64,000 nt of DNA from Sphingomonas kyeonggiensis (GTDB taxonomy: Bacteria > Pseudomonadota > Alphaproteobacteria > Sphingomonadales > Sphingomonadaceae), in contig NZ_JACHLN010000001.1 of NCBI RefSeq assembly GCF_014204495.1, positions 496,001 through 560,000 of the forward strand. The letters run 5' to 3'. A program made the position numbers and the translations under genes. Below are positions 1-11,214 of this stretch, piece by piece; position 1 is the stretch's first letter; each line of letters opens with the position of its first letter. The notes below the pieces were generated by a model. That model made no database searches. It was not told the origin of the DNA and saw only the letters and a program-made list of their open reading frames with translations.

Positions 1-1
1 G

Positions 2-868
2 ATCGAGCGTGTCGCCAGTGCCGACGTCTCCGTCATGCTGCTCGGCGCCAGTGGCACGGGCAAGGAGCTGCTTGCCCGTGGCCTGCACGACCGGAGCGGG
101 CGCAAGGGCCGCTTCGTCGCGATCAACTGCGCGGCGATCCCCGAGACGCTGCTCGAATCCGAGCTGTTCGGGCACGAGAAGGGCGCTTTCACCGGGGCGG
201 TGAAGACCACCGAAGGCAAGATCGAGCTCGCCCAGGGCGGCACGCTGTTTCTCGACGAGATCGGCGACGTGCCCCTGCCGCTCCAGGTCAAGCTGCTGCG
301 CTTCCTGCAGGAGCGCGTGATCGAACGGGTCGGCGGGCGACAGGCGATCGCGGTGGATACCCGCATCGTCTGCGCCACCCACCAGGACATTGACGCGATG
401 GTGGCCGACAATCGCTTCCGCGAAGACCTTTATTACCGCCTCGCCGAGATCGTCGTCCGCATCCCGAGCCTCGCGGAGCGCCCGGGTGACGCGGGGCTGC
501 TCGCGCGCCATTTCCTGCAGAAATATGCCGCGCAGATGAACACGACCGCGCGGAGCTTTGCGCCCGATGCGCTTGCCGCGATCGATGCCTGGGGCTGGCC
601 CGGCAATGTCCGCGAGCTCGAGAACCGCGTGAAGCGCGCGGCGATCATGGCCGAGGGCAAGCATGTCACCGCCGGGGATCTCGACCTCGAGGCCCAGGCG
701 GAGATCGAGCCGGTCAACCTCAAGGCCGCGCGCGAGCTCGCCGATCGCAAGGCGATCCGTCACGCGCTTGCCCGCGCCGAGGGCAATATCTCCGGCACCG
801 CGCGCCTGCTCGGGATCAGCCGCCCTACCCTCTATGACCTGATGAAGGCCTATGACCTCCAGCCCTAG
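2..868 (+). CDS. prsR: Sigma-54-dependent response regulator PrsR, 5'-truncated
   Basis: The gene enters from the left edge, and the frame is already open at base 2. The visible part holds the AAA+ sigma-54 interaction domain: Walker A GASGTGKE at the start, the GAFTGA loop that contacts sigma-54 near base 185, Walker B FLDEIG near 250, then a C-terminal Fis-type helix-turn-helix ending [12 protein letters not shown]. The N-terminal receiver domain lies outside the window. The C-terminus and the TPR gene that follows with a 17-nt overlap match the PEP-CTERM-box response regulator PrsR, which activates exosortase and extracellular polysaccharide genes together with kinase PrsK. Family identity is recognised from the motifs and context; the targets are inferred. 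Confidence 0.85.
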   Translation: MERVASADVSVMLLGASGTGKELLARGLHDRSGRKGRFVAINCAAIPETLLESELFGHEKGAFTGAVKTTEGKIELAQGGTLFLDEIGDVPLPLQVKLLRFLQERVIERVGGRQAIAVDTRIVCATHQDIDAMVADNRFREDLYYRLAEIVVRIPSLAERPGDAGLLARHFLQKYAAQMNTTARSFAPDALAAIDAWGWPGNVRELENRVKRAAIMAEGKHVTAGDLDLEAQAEIEPVNLKAARELADRKAIRHALARAEGNISGTARLLGISRPTLYDLMKAYDLQP

Positions 869-2942
869 GCGCCGCCGGCGCACTTCCCGCTCCAGCGGCC
901 TCCCGATCCGGCGCGTGCTGGTGATCGGCGGCGCGCTCGTCGTGCTGCTTGCCGTGCTGGCCGGCGGCTGGTTCGCGCTGAGCCCCGGCAGGATGGGCAC
1001 GGCGGAAGTTGCGGAAGCCACCACCCGCGCCGAGGCGATGCTCAAGGCCGACAACGCCACCGGCGCGCGCGACCTTGCCGCGGAAGCGGTGCGCGGAGAT
1101 CCCGACAACGAGAACGCCCATATCGTCCTTGCCCGCGCGCTGCTCGCGCTGGGCGACGGCGTGGGAGCCGAGGGCGAGATCCAGCGCGCCGTCGATGCCG
1201 GCTATGATCCCAAGGCGGTGCCGCAATGGCGCGCAGAAGCCTGGGTGCTGCAGGGCAAGACCGACAAGGCCCCGGCAGAGGCAGATAAGGCCCCCGCCGC
1301 GATGCGCCCCTACGGACTTCGAATCCGTGCCCGCGCACTCACCGCCCAGGGCAATTTCGCCGGCGCCGGTGCCGCGCTGGACGAAGCGCTGCGCCTGGCC
1401 CCGGACAATGCCGGCGTCTGGATGGACATGGGACGCTATCGCTACGCGGCGGGCGACCTAATCGGTGCCGCCCAGGCATCGGACCGCGCGGTAAAGCTCG
1501 CCCCCGGCTATATCGACGCGCTGATCCTGCGCGGCGAGATCGTGCGCAGCCAATATGGCCTGGTCGCCGCCCTGCCCTGGTTCGAGCAGGCGCTGAAGCG
1601 CGATCCCGCCCGCCACGATGCGCTGATCGAATATGCCGCGACGCTCGGCGATATCGGCCGCACCGTGGATGCGGTCGCCGCCACCCGCCGCGCGTTGGCG
1701 GCGCGGGCGGGGAGCCCGCAGGCATTCTATCTTCAGGCGGTGATCGCCGCGCGCGCGGGCAATTTCGACCTTTCCCGGGCTATCCTCGAAAAAACCGGCG
1801 GCGCGATCAACGATATGCCGGGCGTAATCCTACTCGGCGGCACGCTCGCCCTGCAAAAGGGCGACTACGAACAGGCGATCGACAAGCTGGGCGACCTAGT
1901 CGGCATGCAGCCGATGAACATCACCGCGCGCAAGCTGCTCGCCTTCGCGCTGCTGCGCACCGACCGCGCCCGCAACGCGATCGACACGCTGCGCCCGGTC
2001 GTCGCCCGCGCCGATGCGGACAGCTACGCGCTCACCCTGGTCGCCCGCGGCTTCGAGCGGATCGGCGACCGGGCAAGCGCCGCCCGCTTCCTCGATCGCG
2101 CCGCCTTCCCGGCGATCGGCGAAGCGAGTGCGTTCAGCGCGGACGACAGCACGGCGACGCTCGCCGCCGATGCCGACCAGCGCCCCGACGATCCCCAGGC
2201 GACGCTGCCGCTGATCCGCGCCCTGGTCGCCAGCGGCGACAAGGGCGGCGCCCTCACCCGCGCCCAGGCCATCGCGGCGAAGAACCCCGGCGCGCCCGCC
2301 GCCCAGGTCGTGCTCGGCGACATGCTGATGCTGCTGAACCGCCCGGCCGACGCCGTCGCCGCCTACAAGCGCGCGGCGGACCTGCGCTTCGACGAGCCTA
2401 CCCTGCTCCGCCTGGTCGAGGCGCTCGACCGCAGCGGCAAGCGCGAGGACGCCGCCAACGCGCTCGCGCTGTTCCTGTCGCAGAACCCGGGCAGCATCGC
2501 CGCCCAGCGCATCTCGGCGCACTGGCAGCTCGCCGCCGGCGACTATGACGCGGCGATCGACACGCTGGAGGATATCCGCGCCCGGATCGGCGACGGCGAC
2601 GCCGCGCTCAACGGCGAGCTTGCCGCCGCCTATGCCGGCGCGGGCGAAACCGGCACCGCGGTCGATTTCGGCGAGGCTGCCTATGGTCTGGCCCCGGCCA
2701 ATCCGGCGGTGGTCGACGCCTATGGCTGGGCGCTGTTCAAGGGTGGCGACAAGGAAGGCGGGCTGGAGCTGCTCCAGAAGGCCGTGATCCTGGCGCCGAA
2801 GCATCCGGGCCTGCGCTGGCACCTCGCCCAGATCTACGCCGCGCTTGGCCGCAAGGCGGAAGCGAAGCAGAATGCGGCGGCCGCGCTTGCCGATCCGAGC
2901 TTTACCGAGCGGGCCGAGGCCCAGGCGATGGCAAACGGGTAA
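852..2942 (+). CDS. prsT: PEP-CTERM system TPR-repeat protein PrsT
   Basis: This 696-residue protein starts inside the end of prsR (17-nt overlap), so the two are translationally linked. An Arg-rich cytoplasmic N-terminus (about residues 5-20) precedes one membrane helix at about 22-45. The rest is a long array of tetratricopeptide repeats, recognisable by Ala/Gly/Tyr spacing such as [20 protein letters not shown]. This is the architecture of PrsT lipoprotein/TPR proteins encoded beside PrsK/PrsR in exosortase loci, thought to act in EPS assembly or PEP-CTERM protein handling at the envelope. A generic TPR scaffold cannot be excluded, but the neighbour makes PrsT the best call. The 3' end overlaps the convergent TetR gene by 41 bp. 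Confidence 0.8.
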   Translation: MTSSPRRRRRTSRSSGLPIRRVLVIGGALVVLLAVLAGGWFALSPGRMGTAEVAEATTRAEAMLKADNATGARDLAAEAVRGDPDNENAHIVLARALLALGDGVGAEGEIQRAVDAGYDPKAVPQWRAEAWVLQGKTDKAPAEADKAPAAMRPYGLRIRARALTAQGNFAGAGAALDEALRLAPDNAGVWMDMGRYRYAAGDLIGAAQASDRAVKLAPGYIDALILRGEIVRSQYGLVAALPWFEQALKRDPARHDALIEYAATLGDIGRTVDAVAATRRALAARAGSPQAFYLQAVIAARAGNFDLSRAILEKTGGAINDMPGVILLGGTLALQKGDYEQAIDKLGDLVGMQPMNITARKLLAFALLRTDRARNAIDTLRPVVARADADSYALTLVARGFERIGDRASAARFLDRAAFPAIGEASAFSADDSTATLAADADQRPDDPQATLPLIRALVASGDKGGALTRAQAIAAKNPGAPAAQVVLGDMLMLLNRPADAVAAYKRAADLRFDEPTLLRLVEALDRSGKREDAANALALFLSQNPGSIAAQRISAHWQLAAGDYDAAIDTLEDIRARIGDGDAALNGELAAAYAGAGETGTAVDFGEAAYGLAPANPAVVDAYGWALFKGGDKEGGLELLQKAVILAPKHPGLRWHLAQIYAALGRKAEAKQNAAAALADPSFTERAEAQAMANG

Positions 2943-3573
2943 CGTCCACCCGGGTATCCCAGCCGAGCATCGCGACCTCGGCGACGCCCTCCAGCTCGGC
3001 CCGGCCCGCGCCATCGCGCGCCAGGATCGACATGCCGCTCTGTACCGTCTGAACGAAGCGGGCGAGCGCATCGAGATCGACAGCAGCAGGGATTTCCCCC
3101 TGCGCGACGCCACGATCGAGACGGGCGCGTAGCCGTTCGAAGGTGATCGCTCGCGCCGAGCGCACCCGCTCGCCAAGTTCGGCATTGCCTTCGCTGCCCA
3201 CCGCCGAGAGCGTGACCATGCAACCGCGCGGCATATCGGCAAAGCAGCCCGTCAACGCCGCGGCGCTATCCATCAGCAGCGAGGACACCGCACCGCGCGC
3301 CGTGTCCGCCGCAAAGAAGCCTGCCCAGACAAACGCCTCGTTACTGTCGCGATAATGGCCCAGCGCTTCGGCATAGAGTGCCTCCTTCGAGCCGAAGGCG
3401 GCGTAGAGGCTTGGCGCGCCGATCTCCATCGCCTCTGTCAGGTCGGCGATCGACGTCGCGGCATAGCCCTTTCCCCAGAACAGCCGCGTCGCCCGTTCGA
3501 GCGCACGCGCGCGATCGAAGGCGCGCGGGCGCCCGCGGGATCGGGTTTGCGTCTCTTCTCCAGAATTTTGCAT
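2902..3573 (-). CDS. TetR/AcrR family transcriptional regulator
   Basis: The protein has 223 residues. Residues about 13-60 form the TetR helix-turn-helix, with the pattern ATRLFWGKGYAATSIADLTE followed by SLYAAFGSKEALY; the C-terminal half is the variable ligand-binding domain. It is divergent from an SDR gene, with 84 bp between them. Two related palindromes lie there, one covering its own start codon, which suggests autorepression and co-control of the SDR gene. The ligand is unknown. The 3' end runs 41 bp into the end of prsT on the opposite strand. Confidence 0.88.
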   Translation of the reverse strand: MQNSGEETQTRSRGRPRAFDRARALERATRLFWGKGYAATSIADLTEAMEIGAPSLYAAFGSKEALYAEALGHYRDSNEAFVWAGFFAADTARGAVSSLLMDSAAALTGCFADMPRGCMVTLSAVGSEGNAELGERVRSARAITFERLRARLDRGVAQGEIPAAVDLDALARFVQTVQSGMSILARDGAGRAELEGVAEVAMLGWDTRVDVTRLPSPGPRPAR

Positions 3574-3590
3574 CGATCGTTACATAATTC
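3563..3590. promoter_or_regulatory. Candidate TetR operator 1
   Basis: A 28-bp imperfect palindrome with GAATT/AATTC ends and a CGATCG centre; 22 of 28 positions are symmetric by eye. It covers the TetR start codon at 3571-3573, so a bound repressor would block the tetR 5' end. It shares the core TGYATCGATC with the second palindrome at 3621-3644. Confidence 0.5.
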
Positions 3591-3620
3591 CCTTGACGCC
3601 CGCCTACAAGCTTCCCAGCT

Positions 3621-3644
3621 ATTCTGTATCGATCACTATAGAAT
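3621..3644. promoter_or_regulatory. Candidate TetR operator 2
   Basis: A 24-bp imperfect palindrome with ATTCT/AGAAT arms and a central GATC; 18 of 24 positions are symmetric. It ends 13 bp before the SDR start codon and lies in the SDR leader or promoter. The shared core with operator 1 suggests that one repressor binds both. Confidence 0.5.
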
Positions 3645-3657
3645 AAGGAACGGACGA

Positions 3658-4398
3658 ATGACTGAGCTTCTCGGCAAGCGTGCATTGGTGACCGGCGCCT
3701 CGCGCGGCATCGGTGCGGGTATTGCGCTGGCGCTGGCGGACAAGGGCGCGGATGTCGCCATCACCTATGAGCGTTCGGCCGATCGCGCGGCCGAGATCGT
3801 GCGCGCGATCGAAGCGAAGGGCCGCCGCGCCATCGCCATCCAGGCCGACAGCGCCGATCCCGAAGCAGTGAAGCGCTCGGTGACGGAAGCCGTCGCGGCA
3901 CTGGGCGGGCTCGACATCCTGGTCAACAATGCCGGCATCGCCCGCTACAGTCAGGTCGTCGACCTCAACCTCGAGGAGATCGACGCACTGCTCAACGTCA
4001 ATGTCCGCTCGGCAGTGATCGCCACCGGCGCGGCGATCCCGCATCTCGGCGAAGGCGGCCGGGTCATCACCATCGGATCGTGCCTGGCCGAGCGCGTGCC
4101 CTTTGCCGGCTCGACGCTCTATTCGATGACCAAGTCGGCTCTGCTTGCCTTCACGCGCGGCCTGGCGCGCGACCTGGGCCCGAACGGAATCACCGCCAAT
4201 CTCGTCCAGCCCGGCCCGATCGACACCGACATGAACCCGGCGGATGGCGATTTCGCCGACACGCTGCGCGGCCTCACCGCGCTTGGCCATTACGGCAAGC
4301 CCGAGGACGTCGCGGCAGTCGTCGCGTTCCTTGCCAGCCCGGCGGCGCGGTTCGTGACCGGATCGGTTGTCACCGTCGATGGCGGCATCAACGCCTGA
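3658..4398 (+). CDS. SDR family NAD(P)-dependent oxidoreductase
   Basis: A classical short-chain dehydrogenase of 246 residues. The nucleotide-binding motif TGASRGIG is at 12-19, NNAG at 90-93, a catalytic Ser near 141, and YxxxK at Tyr155/Lys159. The C-terminus VTGSVVTVDGGINA is typical of the FabG-like branch. I chose the ATG at 3658, preceded by AAGGAACGG; longer reading-frame extensions run through the operator region. It faces the TetR gene and is probably its main target. The substrate cannot be told from sequence, and a FabG-like 3-oxoacyl or xenobiotic carbonyl reductase role is possible. Confidence 0.9.
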   Translation: MTELLGKRALVTGASRGIGAGIALALADKGADVAITYERSADRAAEIVRAIEAKGRRAIAIQADSADPEAVKRSVTEAVAALGGLDILVNNAGIARYSQVVDLNLEEIDALLNVNVRSAVIATGAAIPHLGEGGRVITIGSCLAERVPFAGSTLYSMTKSALLAFTRGLARDLGPNGITANLVQPGPIDTDMNPADGDFADTLRGLTALGHYGKPEDVAAVVAFLASPAARFVTGSVVTVDGGINA

Positions 4399-4472
4399 GG
4401 AAACCCAGGCAATAGGCGCCGATAGGCAAGTTGGGGGTGAGCCGGCGGCGGCGCCACGCTATAGCCACCCCC

Positions 4473-5285
4473 ATGCACGAAGAAGTCCTTGCCCGCATCG
4501 CCGACGCCCTCGACCGGCTGGCTCCGCCGCCGCCTCCGCCAGCCGACCTCGAGGCACATCCGGCCTATGTATGGCGCGGGCACGGACTCGCCCCGGCGCG
4601 CGTGTTCGATCCGCTGCCGATCGGGATCCTTCGCGGCGTGGACAGCCAGCGCGAGGCGCTGGTCGGCAATCTCGCGCGGCTGTCGCAGGGCCATGCCGCG
4701 CAGGACGTGCTGCTCTGGGGCGCGCGGGGCACCGGCAAGTCGGCGCTGGTCAAGAGCGCGGTCGCAGCGGTGCAGGCCGAGGGCGGGCGGCTGGCGCTGG
4801 TCGAGGCGGTGACCACCCAACTCGACACGCTGCCCGAACTGTTCGCGCTGCTCGGCACCACCGACCGGCCTTTCGCGATCTTCCTCGACGATCTCGGCTT
4901 CGACGGCGTCGGCGATGCGCGGGCGCTGCGCTCGCTGCTCCAGGGCGGGGCGGAGGCGCGGCCGGACAATGCCCGGCTGCTGGTCACGTCCAACCGCCGC
5001 CATCTCGTCACCCGCGACATTGCCGAGCAGGCGAGCGCGATCAATCCCCGCGATTCGGTCGATGACGGGCTGGCGCTGGCCGATCGCTTCGGGCTGAGCC
5101 TCGGCTTCCATGCCGTCGACCAGGATACCTATGTCGATATCGTCCGCGGCTATGCCGAGACGCATGGGCTGAGCTTCGATCCGGCCGAGGCGATCGGCTG
5201 GGCGACGCGGCGCGGCAGTCGATCGGGGCGCGTCGCCTGGCAATATGTCATCGATCTCGCGGGACGGTCCGGCCGAAACCTCTGA
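4473..5285 (+). CDS. DUF815-family AAA+ ATP-binding protein
   Basis: The 270-residue protein carries Walker A GARGTGKS at 83-90 and a Walker B-like segment FAIFLDDLGFD near 130. SNRRHLVTRD and NPRDSVDDGLALADRFGLS follow, which are hallmarks of the DUF815 ATPase family. It is cytoplasmic, with no signal or membrane segment, and has a Pro-rich stretch at 18-24. The biochemical role of DUF815 proteins is not established. The gene stands alone between the SDR gene and a small secreted protein. Confidence 0.85.
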   Translation: MHEEVLARIADALDRLAPPPPPPADLEAHPAYVWRGHGLAPARVFDPLPIGILRGVDSQREALVGNLARLSQGHAAQDVLLWGARGTGKSALVKSAVAAVQAEGGRLALVEAVTTQLDTLPELFALLGTTDRPFAIFLDDLGFDGVGDARALRSLLQGGAEARPDNARLLVTSNRRHLVTRDIAEQASAINPRDSVDDGLALADRFGLSLGFHAVDQDTYVDIVRGYAETHGLSFDPAEAIGWATRRGSRSGRVAWQYVIDLAGRSGRNL

Positions 5286-5350
5286 CCAGCAGAGGAACAC
5301 CGCCCTCCGCCGCGCGTCTCCTTTCGGATTCGCAACGATGGGAGACGGCA

Positions 5351-5701
5351 ATGCATGATTTTCGGAAACTGGCAGTGATGATCCTGGCGCCGATCGCGGC
5401 GAGCTGGGCATTGCCGGCCCAGGCGCAGACCGAGTTCAGCGGCGCGGGCGAGAATTCCGAGATCGACTGTAACGGCGGCACCGTCCAGGTCGAAGGTGCC
5501 AGCAACACGCTGACGATCCGCGGCGCGTGCACCGGCCTGAACCTGACCGGCGCAGGCAACCGGATCGTGATCGACCTCGCCACCAAGTCCACGATTCAGG
5601 TGGAAGGCGCGGACAACCAGATCCGCTGGCGTGCTCCCGGCGAGGCGCGGCCACGCATCAGCATGACGGGCGCCGGCAATCGGATCATGCGCGAGAAATG
5701 A
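5351..5701 (+). CDS. DUF3060 domain secreted protein
   Basis: A 116-residue protein with a signal peptide (about 1-25, cleavage after AQA). The mature part consists of short repeated beta units: FSGAGENSEIDCNGG, VEGASNTLTIRGAC, LTGAGNRIVIDL, VEGADNQIRWR and MTGAGNRIM. The recurring (V/T)(E/G)GAxNxI pattern is that of DUF3060 and suggests a small beta-solenoid in the periplasm. The two Cys residues in the mature part could pair. Function is unknown. Confidence 0.8.
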   Translation: MHDFRKLAVMILAPIAASWALPAQAQTEFSGAGENSEIDCNGGTVQVEGASNTLTIRGACTGLNLTGAGNRIVIDLATKSTIQVEGADNQIRWRAPGEARPRISMTGAGNRIMREK

Positions 5702-5771
5702 CCAGGAAGCTGACACCATGTCGTTGATTCGGCTTCACATAAACTAATCTGGATCAAAGCGACCGGCGGGA

Positions 5772-6827
5772 ATGCTTGACTCTCGCCGGTGGCCGATGCC
5801 TCCTCCCTTCATGGGGCGAATAGGCGAAACCGATCTTGCCGACCGGCTGGCGCCGAGCGGGCGCGGCGCGTTGCTGGTGCAGCTGAGCTTCGGCCTGCTC
5901 ATCACCGGGCTGGCCATTGGCCTGCGCGCGGTGATCGATGCGATCGCCCCCGCCGCCGGTCCCTTCTCGCTCGGCTTCCCCGCCGTTCTGATCGCCACGC
6001 TGTTCGGCCGCTGGCAGGCGGGCTTGCTCACCGGCGCGCTGACCCTGCTCTACAGCTGGTATTTCATCCTGCCCGAGCAGCACAGCTTCCTGCTGAAGAG
6101 TCCCGACGACATGGGCCGGCTGGTGCTCGCGACGATCAACTATGCCGCGGTGCTGCTGATCGCCGAGCTGTTCCGCCGCGCCGTGCGCCGTGCCACCCAG
6201 GAGCGGGATCGGGAGCTGGCCGAACGCGACCTGTTCCTTGCCGAATTCGACCATCGCGTGAAGAACAACTTCACCCTCGTCGCCGCGCTTCTGGACATGC
6301 AGCGGCGCCGCACGAAGGATGCGGAGACGCAGGAGGCGCTGTCCTCGGCGCTGACGCGGGTTGAGAGCATAGCCCGGGCGCATCGGCATCTCTATCGCGG
6401 CGGCGCGGCTTCGCCGGGCAATGTCGACATGGCGGTGTATCTGGAGGAGCTGAGCGCGGCGCTGGCCGAGGCGCTGTTCCTGCGCGGGGCGATCACGCTC
6501 CACTGCGTGTGCGACCATGCCGCCCTGCCCCGCGACCGCGCCGTCTCGATCGGGCTGATCGTCAACGAACTCGTGACCAACGCCGCCAAGCACGCCTTTG
6601 CAGGGCGCGAGAGCGGGCGGATCGAGATACGCTTCGAAACCGCCGCGCCGGGCTGGCTGCTTTCCGTGCGCGACGACGGAGTCGGCCTGCCCGCCGAGCC
6701 GAAGCCGCGCAAGGATGGGGGACTGGGGCAGAAGCTGGTCGACGGCTTTGTCCGCCAGGCCCGGGGCACCGCGACCACGGAGACCGGGCCCCTGGGCACC
6801 AAGGTCACCGTCGCGCTGGAAGCCTGA
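5772..6827 (+). CDS. HisKA_2/HWE-type sensor histidine kinase with DUF4118-like membrane domain
   Basis: The protein has 351 residues. Residues about 35-135 hold three to four membrane helices resembling the DUF4118 sensor (LGFPAVLIATLFGRWQAGLLTGALTLLYSWYF in two parts). A HisKA_2 dimerisation segment follows, with the phospho-acceptor His161 in EFDHRVKNNF, then an HATPase domain with N-box NELVTNAAKHAF near 265 and G-box DDGVGLP near 300. Kinases of this class often feed the alphaproteobacterial general stress response (PhyR), but no response regulator is adjacent. ATGs at 5796 and 5811 are alternative starts; the SD before 5772 is very close. Confidence 0.85.
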   Translation: MLDSRRWPMPPPFMGRIGETDLADRLAPSGRGALLVQLSFGLLITGLAIGLRAVIDAIAPAAGPFSLGFPAVLIATLFGRWQAGLLTGALTLLYSWYFILPEQHSFLLKSPDDMGRLVLATINYAAVLLIAELFRRAVRRATQERDRELAERDLFLAEFDHRVKNNFTLVAALLDMQRRRTKDAETQEALSSALTRVESIARAHRHLYRGGAASPGNVDMAVYLEELSAALAEALFLRGAITLHCVCDHAALPRDRAVSIGLIVNELVTNAAKHAFAGRESGRIEIRFETAAPGWLLSVRDDGVGLPAEPKPRKDGGLGQKLVDGFVRQARGTATTETGPLGTKVTVALEA

Positions 6828-6830
6828 ACC

Positions 6831-8609
<1,779 letters not shown>

Positions 8610-8695
8610 GCGGGCCACCTAGGGGGTGGGACGGTGTCCGGCAAGTTACAGCCGGCTGACTGGCACGTTCAGGGGCTATTCAATGCCCGGACCCT

Positions 8696-9019
8696 ATGCC
8701 ATCTCGCATGAAGATGTTGGTGACGCCCATCCTTTGCGCCTGCCTGGCGGCATTCGTGCCCGCCGGGGATGCGGCTGCGCAAGCGAATTGGCGCCAGGAT
8801 TCGGACGGACCGCGCGCCGCCCGGCGCCAGGGCCCACCGCTCTCGGTCCGCGAGATCGAGCGCCGGGTCGTGCCGCGCCTGCCGGGTGCCCAATATCTTG
8901 GTTTCGACTTCGATCCCGCGACGGAAGTTTACACACTGAAGTTCCTGCGCAATGGATCGGTGATCTGGGTGGACGTCGATGGCCGCACCGGCGCGATCGT
9001 CCGCAAATCGGGCAGTTAG
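8696..9019 (+). CDS. PepSY-domain periplasmic protein
   Basis: A 107-residue protein with a signal peptide (about 1-28, ending AAA-QA) and one PepSY-like domain: LSVREIERRVVPRLPGAQYL, then YTLKFLRNGSVIWVDVDGRTGAIV. It ends 20 bp before a PhoP-like response regulator and very likely forms an operon with the two-component system. Small PepSY proteins in this position are common in alphaproteobacteria and probably modulate the partner kinase in the periplasm (inference). The ATG at 8708 is an alternative start. Confidence 0.8.
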   Translation: MPSRMKMLVTPILCACLAAFVPAGDAAAQANWRQDSDGPRAARRQGPPLSVREIERRVVPRLPGAQYLGFDFDPATEVYTLKFLRNGSVIWVDVDGRTGAIVRKSGS

Positions 9020-9039
9020 GGCCCGCCGAGGGGAAACAC

Positions 9040-9708
9040 ATGCGACTTCTGATCGTCGAGGATGAGCCGACCCTGGGGCAGCAGCTCCGCAATGCGCTGG
9101 AAGGCGCGGGCTATGCGGTGGACCTCGCCACCGATGGCGAGGAAGGGCTCTATCTCGGCTCCAACGAGCAATATGACGCAATCATCCTCGACCTCGGCCT
9201 GCCCGAGATCGACGGGCTGACCGTGCTCGATCGCTGGCGCAAGGAAGGCAAGACCACCCCGGTGCTGGTGCTGACCGCGCGCGACAGCTGGTCGGACAAG
9301 GTGGCGGGCCTCGACGCCGGCGCCGACGACTATGTCGCCAAGCCCTTCCAGACCGAGGAGCTGATCGCCCGCCTGCGCGCGCTGATCCGCCGCGCCTCGG
9401 GCAACGCCTCGGCCGAGCTGATCGCGGGGGACATCCGCCTCGACACCCGCTCGGGCAAGGTCACCAAGGCCGGCGAGCCGGTGAAGCTGACCGCGCAGGA
9501 ATACAAGCTGCTGTCCTATCTGCTCCATCACAAGGGCAAGGTGGTGAGCCGCACCGAGCTGATCGAGCATATCTACGACCAGGATTTCGATCGCGATTCG
9601 AACACGATCGAAGTGTTCGTCACGCGTATCCGCAAGAAGCTGGGTGCCGACGTGATCACCACCATTCGCGGGCTGGGCTACAGCCTGGACGAGCCGGCCG
9701 ACGCCTGA
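9040..9708 (+). CDS. OmpR/PhoP-family response regulator
   Basis: The protein has 222 residues. A receiver domain (1-120) carries the acidic pair at E7/D8, phospho-acceptor Asp51 (IILDLGLP) and Lys in YVAKPF near 101. The C-terminal winged helix (about 127-220) ends TTIRGLGYSLDEP. I chose the ATG at 9040 with GAGGGGAAAC upstream. Only 4 bp separate it from the kinase gene. Overall similarity is to PhoP/FeuP-type regulators, which respond to Mg2+, envelope stress or antimicrobial peptides; the signal here is unknown. Confidence 0.93.
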   Translation: MRLLIVEDEPTLGQQLRNALEGAGYAVDLATDGEEGLYLGSNEQYDAIILDLGLPEIDGLTVLDRWRKEGKTTPVLVLTARDSWSDKVAGLDAGADDYVAKPFQTEELIARLRALIRRASGNASAELIAGDIRLDTRSGKVTKAGEPVKLTAQEYKLLSYLLHHKGKVVSRTELIEHIYDQDFDRDSNTIEVFVTRIRKKLGADVITTIRGLGYSLDEPADA

Positions 9709-9712
9709 GTTG

Positions 9713-11158
9713 ATGTCGAAGCTCGCCCAAAAGCTAGGCGAGCTGCGCCATCGCCTGTTCGGCCGTTCGCTGACCGAGCCCGAGCCGGTCGCGCCCGGCG
9801 AGCCACAGCCGCGCCACTATACCCAGTCCACCGGATCGGTGAGCCGGCGCATGCTGCTGGTCGCCACCGCCTGGATCATGATCCTGCTGATCGGCGGCGG
9901 CGTGGCGCTCGACCGGGTACTGGTGACCACCGTCACCAAGAATTTCGACGAGCAGCTCGACTATCTGCTCAAGGCAATGATCTTCTCGGCCGAGCTCGAC
10001 CAGAATGGTGAGGTGATGCTCAACCGCGAACTCGCCGACCAGCGTTTCCTCGAATATAATTCGGGCGCCTATTGGCAGATCAGCGGCAAGGGGCATGAGG
10101 TGTTTCCGTCGCGTTCGCTGTGGGACCAGAAGCTCGCGGTCGACCAGCAGCACAACGACACCAACGTCCATGTCTATGACAGCCGCCAGCTGCCCGGCCA
10201 GCTGCTGCGGGTCGCCGAGCGGGACGCGACGCTGCCGGGATCGAATGTGCGCTGGCGCTTCCAGGTGGCGCAGAGCCGCGCGACGCTCGACGCGCAGATC
10301 GCGACCTTGCGCCGCACGCTGGTGCGCAGCTTCGTGCTTCTGGGGCTCGGCCTCATCATCATGGTGGCGCTGCAGACCTGGTACGGCCTGTTGCCGCTGC
10401 GCCGGGTGCGCCAGGAGATCGCCCGGCTTCGCGCCGGCGAATCGACCCGCGTCGAGGGCAAGATGCCCGCCGAAGTGGCGCCGATGGTCGAGGAGCTCAA
10501 TGCACTGGTCGAGCACAACGACCGCCAGGCCGAGGAAGCGCGGCTGCACGCCGGCAACCTGGCGCATGCACTCAAGACGCCGCTCAGCGTGATCATGAAC
10601 GCCGCCGCCGCCGGTCAGCCCGACCTCGCCCAGGCGGTGATCCGCGAGGCACGGACGATGCGCCGCCAGATCGACCACCATCTCGCCCGCGCCCGCGCCG
10701 TCGGCCGTCGCGGATCGGCACACAGCCGCGCGGCGGTGTGGCCGTCGATCGAGGCGGTCGAGCGCGCGGTCGCGCGGCTCTACCCCAATGTCCGCATCGA
10801 CATCGACGGGCAGAAGGATCTGGTCGCGCATATCGAGCGGCAGGACCTCGACGACCTGCTCGGTAACCTGGTCGAGAATGCCGCCAAGTACGGCGGCGGC
10901 AGCGTGTTCATCACCGCCGGCGTGCAGGCCGGGTTCGTCGAGGTGCTGGTCGAGGATGACGGGCGCGGCATTCCCGAGGCGGACCGGATCCGCATCTTCG
11001 ATCGCGGCGTGCGACTGGACAGCGGCAAGCCGGGCACCGGCCTTGGCCTCGCCATCGTGCGCGACGTCGCCGAGATCTATGACGGCACCGTCAGCCTCGA
11101 GGAGAGCGAGGACCTGGGCGGACTGCTGGTACGGCTGCGGCTGCCCGCGGCGAGCTGA
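9713..11158 (+). CDS. PhoQ-like sensor histidine kinase
   Basis: A 481-residue membrane kinase. TM1 lies at about 46-67, a periplasmic sensor loop of about 135 residues follows, and TM2 is at about 205-223, then HAMP. The HisKA segment LAHALKTPLSVIMNAA has its phospho-His near 286; the N-box is NLVENAAKYGG and the G-boxes are DDGRGIP and GTGLGLA. It partners the response regulator immediately upstream. I chose the ATG at 9713 over a TTG one codon earlier. The periplasmic domain shows no obvious acidic metal-binding patch by eye. Confidence 0.92.
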   Translation: MSKLAQKLGELRHRLFGRSLTEPEPVAPGEPQPRHYTQSTGSVSRRMLLVATAWIMILLIGGGVALDRVLVTTVTKNFDEQLDYLLKAMIFSAELDQNGEVMLNRELADQRFLEYNSGAYWQISGKGHEVFPSRSLWDQKLAVDQQHNDTNVHVYDSRQLPGQLLRVAERDATLPGSNVRWRFQVAQSRATLDAQIATLRRTLVRSFVLLGLGLIIMVALQTWYGLLPLRRVRQEIARLRAGESTRVEGKMPAEVAPMVEELNALVEHNDRQAEEARLHAGNLAHALKTPLSVIMNAAAAGQPDLAQAVIREARTMRRQIDHHLARARAVGRRGSAHSRAAVWPSIEAVERAVARLYPNVRIDIDGQKDLVAHIERQDLDDLLGNLVENAAKYGGGSVFITAGVQAGFVEVLVEDDGRGIPEADRIRIFDRGVRLDSGKPGTGLGLAIVRDVAEIYDGTVSLEESEDLGGLLVRLRLPAAS

Positions 11159-11195
11159 GCCGAACTGCAACAAACTGAAATTCTGGCGCGACGAA

Positions 11196-11214
11196 CCGGA
11201 CGCAAACCGTCCGG
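11196..11214. terminator. Hairpin downstream of the kinase gene
   Basis: A perfect 7-bp stem (CCGGACG/CGTCCGG) with a 5-nt loop, 38 bp after the histidine kinase stop. There is no U-tract, so termination is possible but not certain. Confidence 0.3.

Noticed and set aside
3355..3657. A 101-residue N-terminal extension of the SDR protein
   Set aside because: It runs antisense to the TetR gene and through both operators. The ATG at 3658 gives the exact usual SDR start.
5294..5318. GGAAC-N16-CGTC resembling an EcfG general stress promoter before the DUF3060 gene
   Set aside because: The -10 element should be CGTT; one mismatch in a GC-rich leader is weak, and no other site of this form was found to support it.
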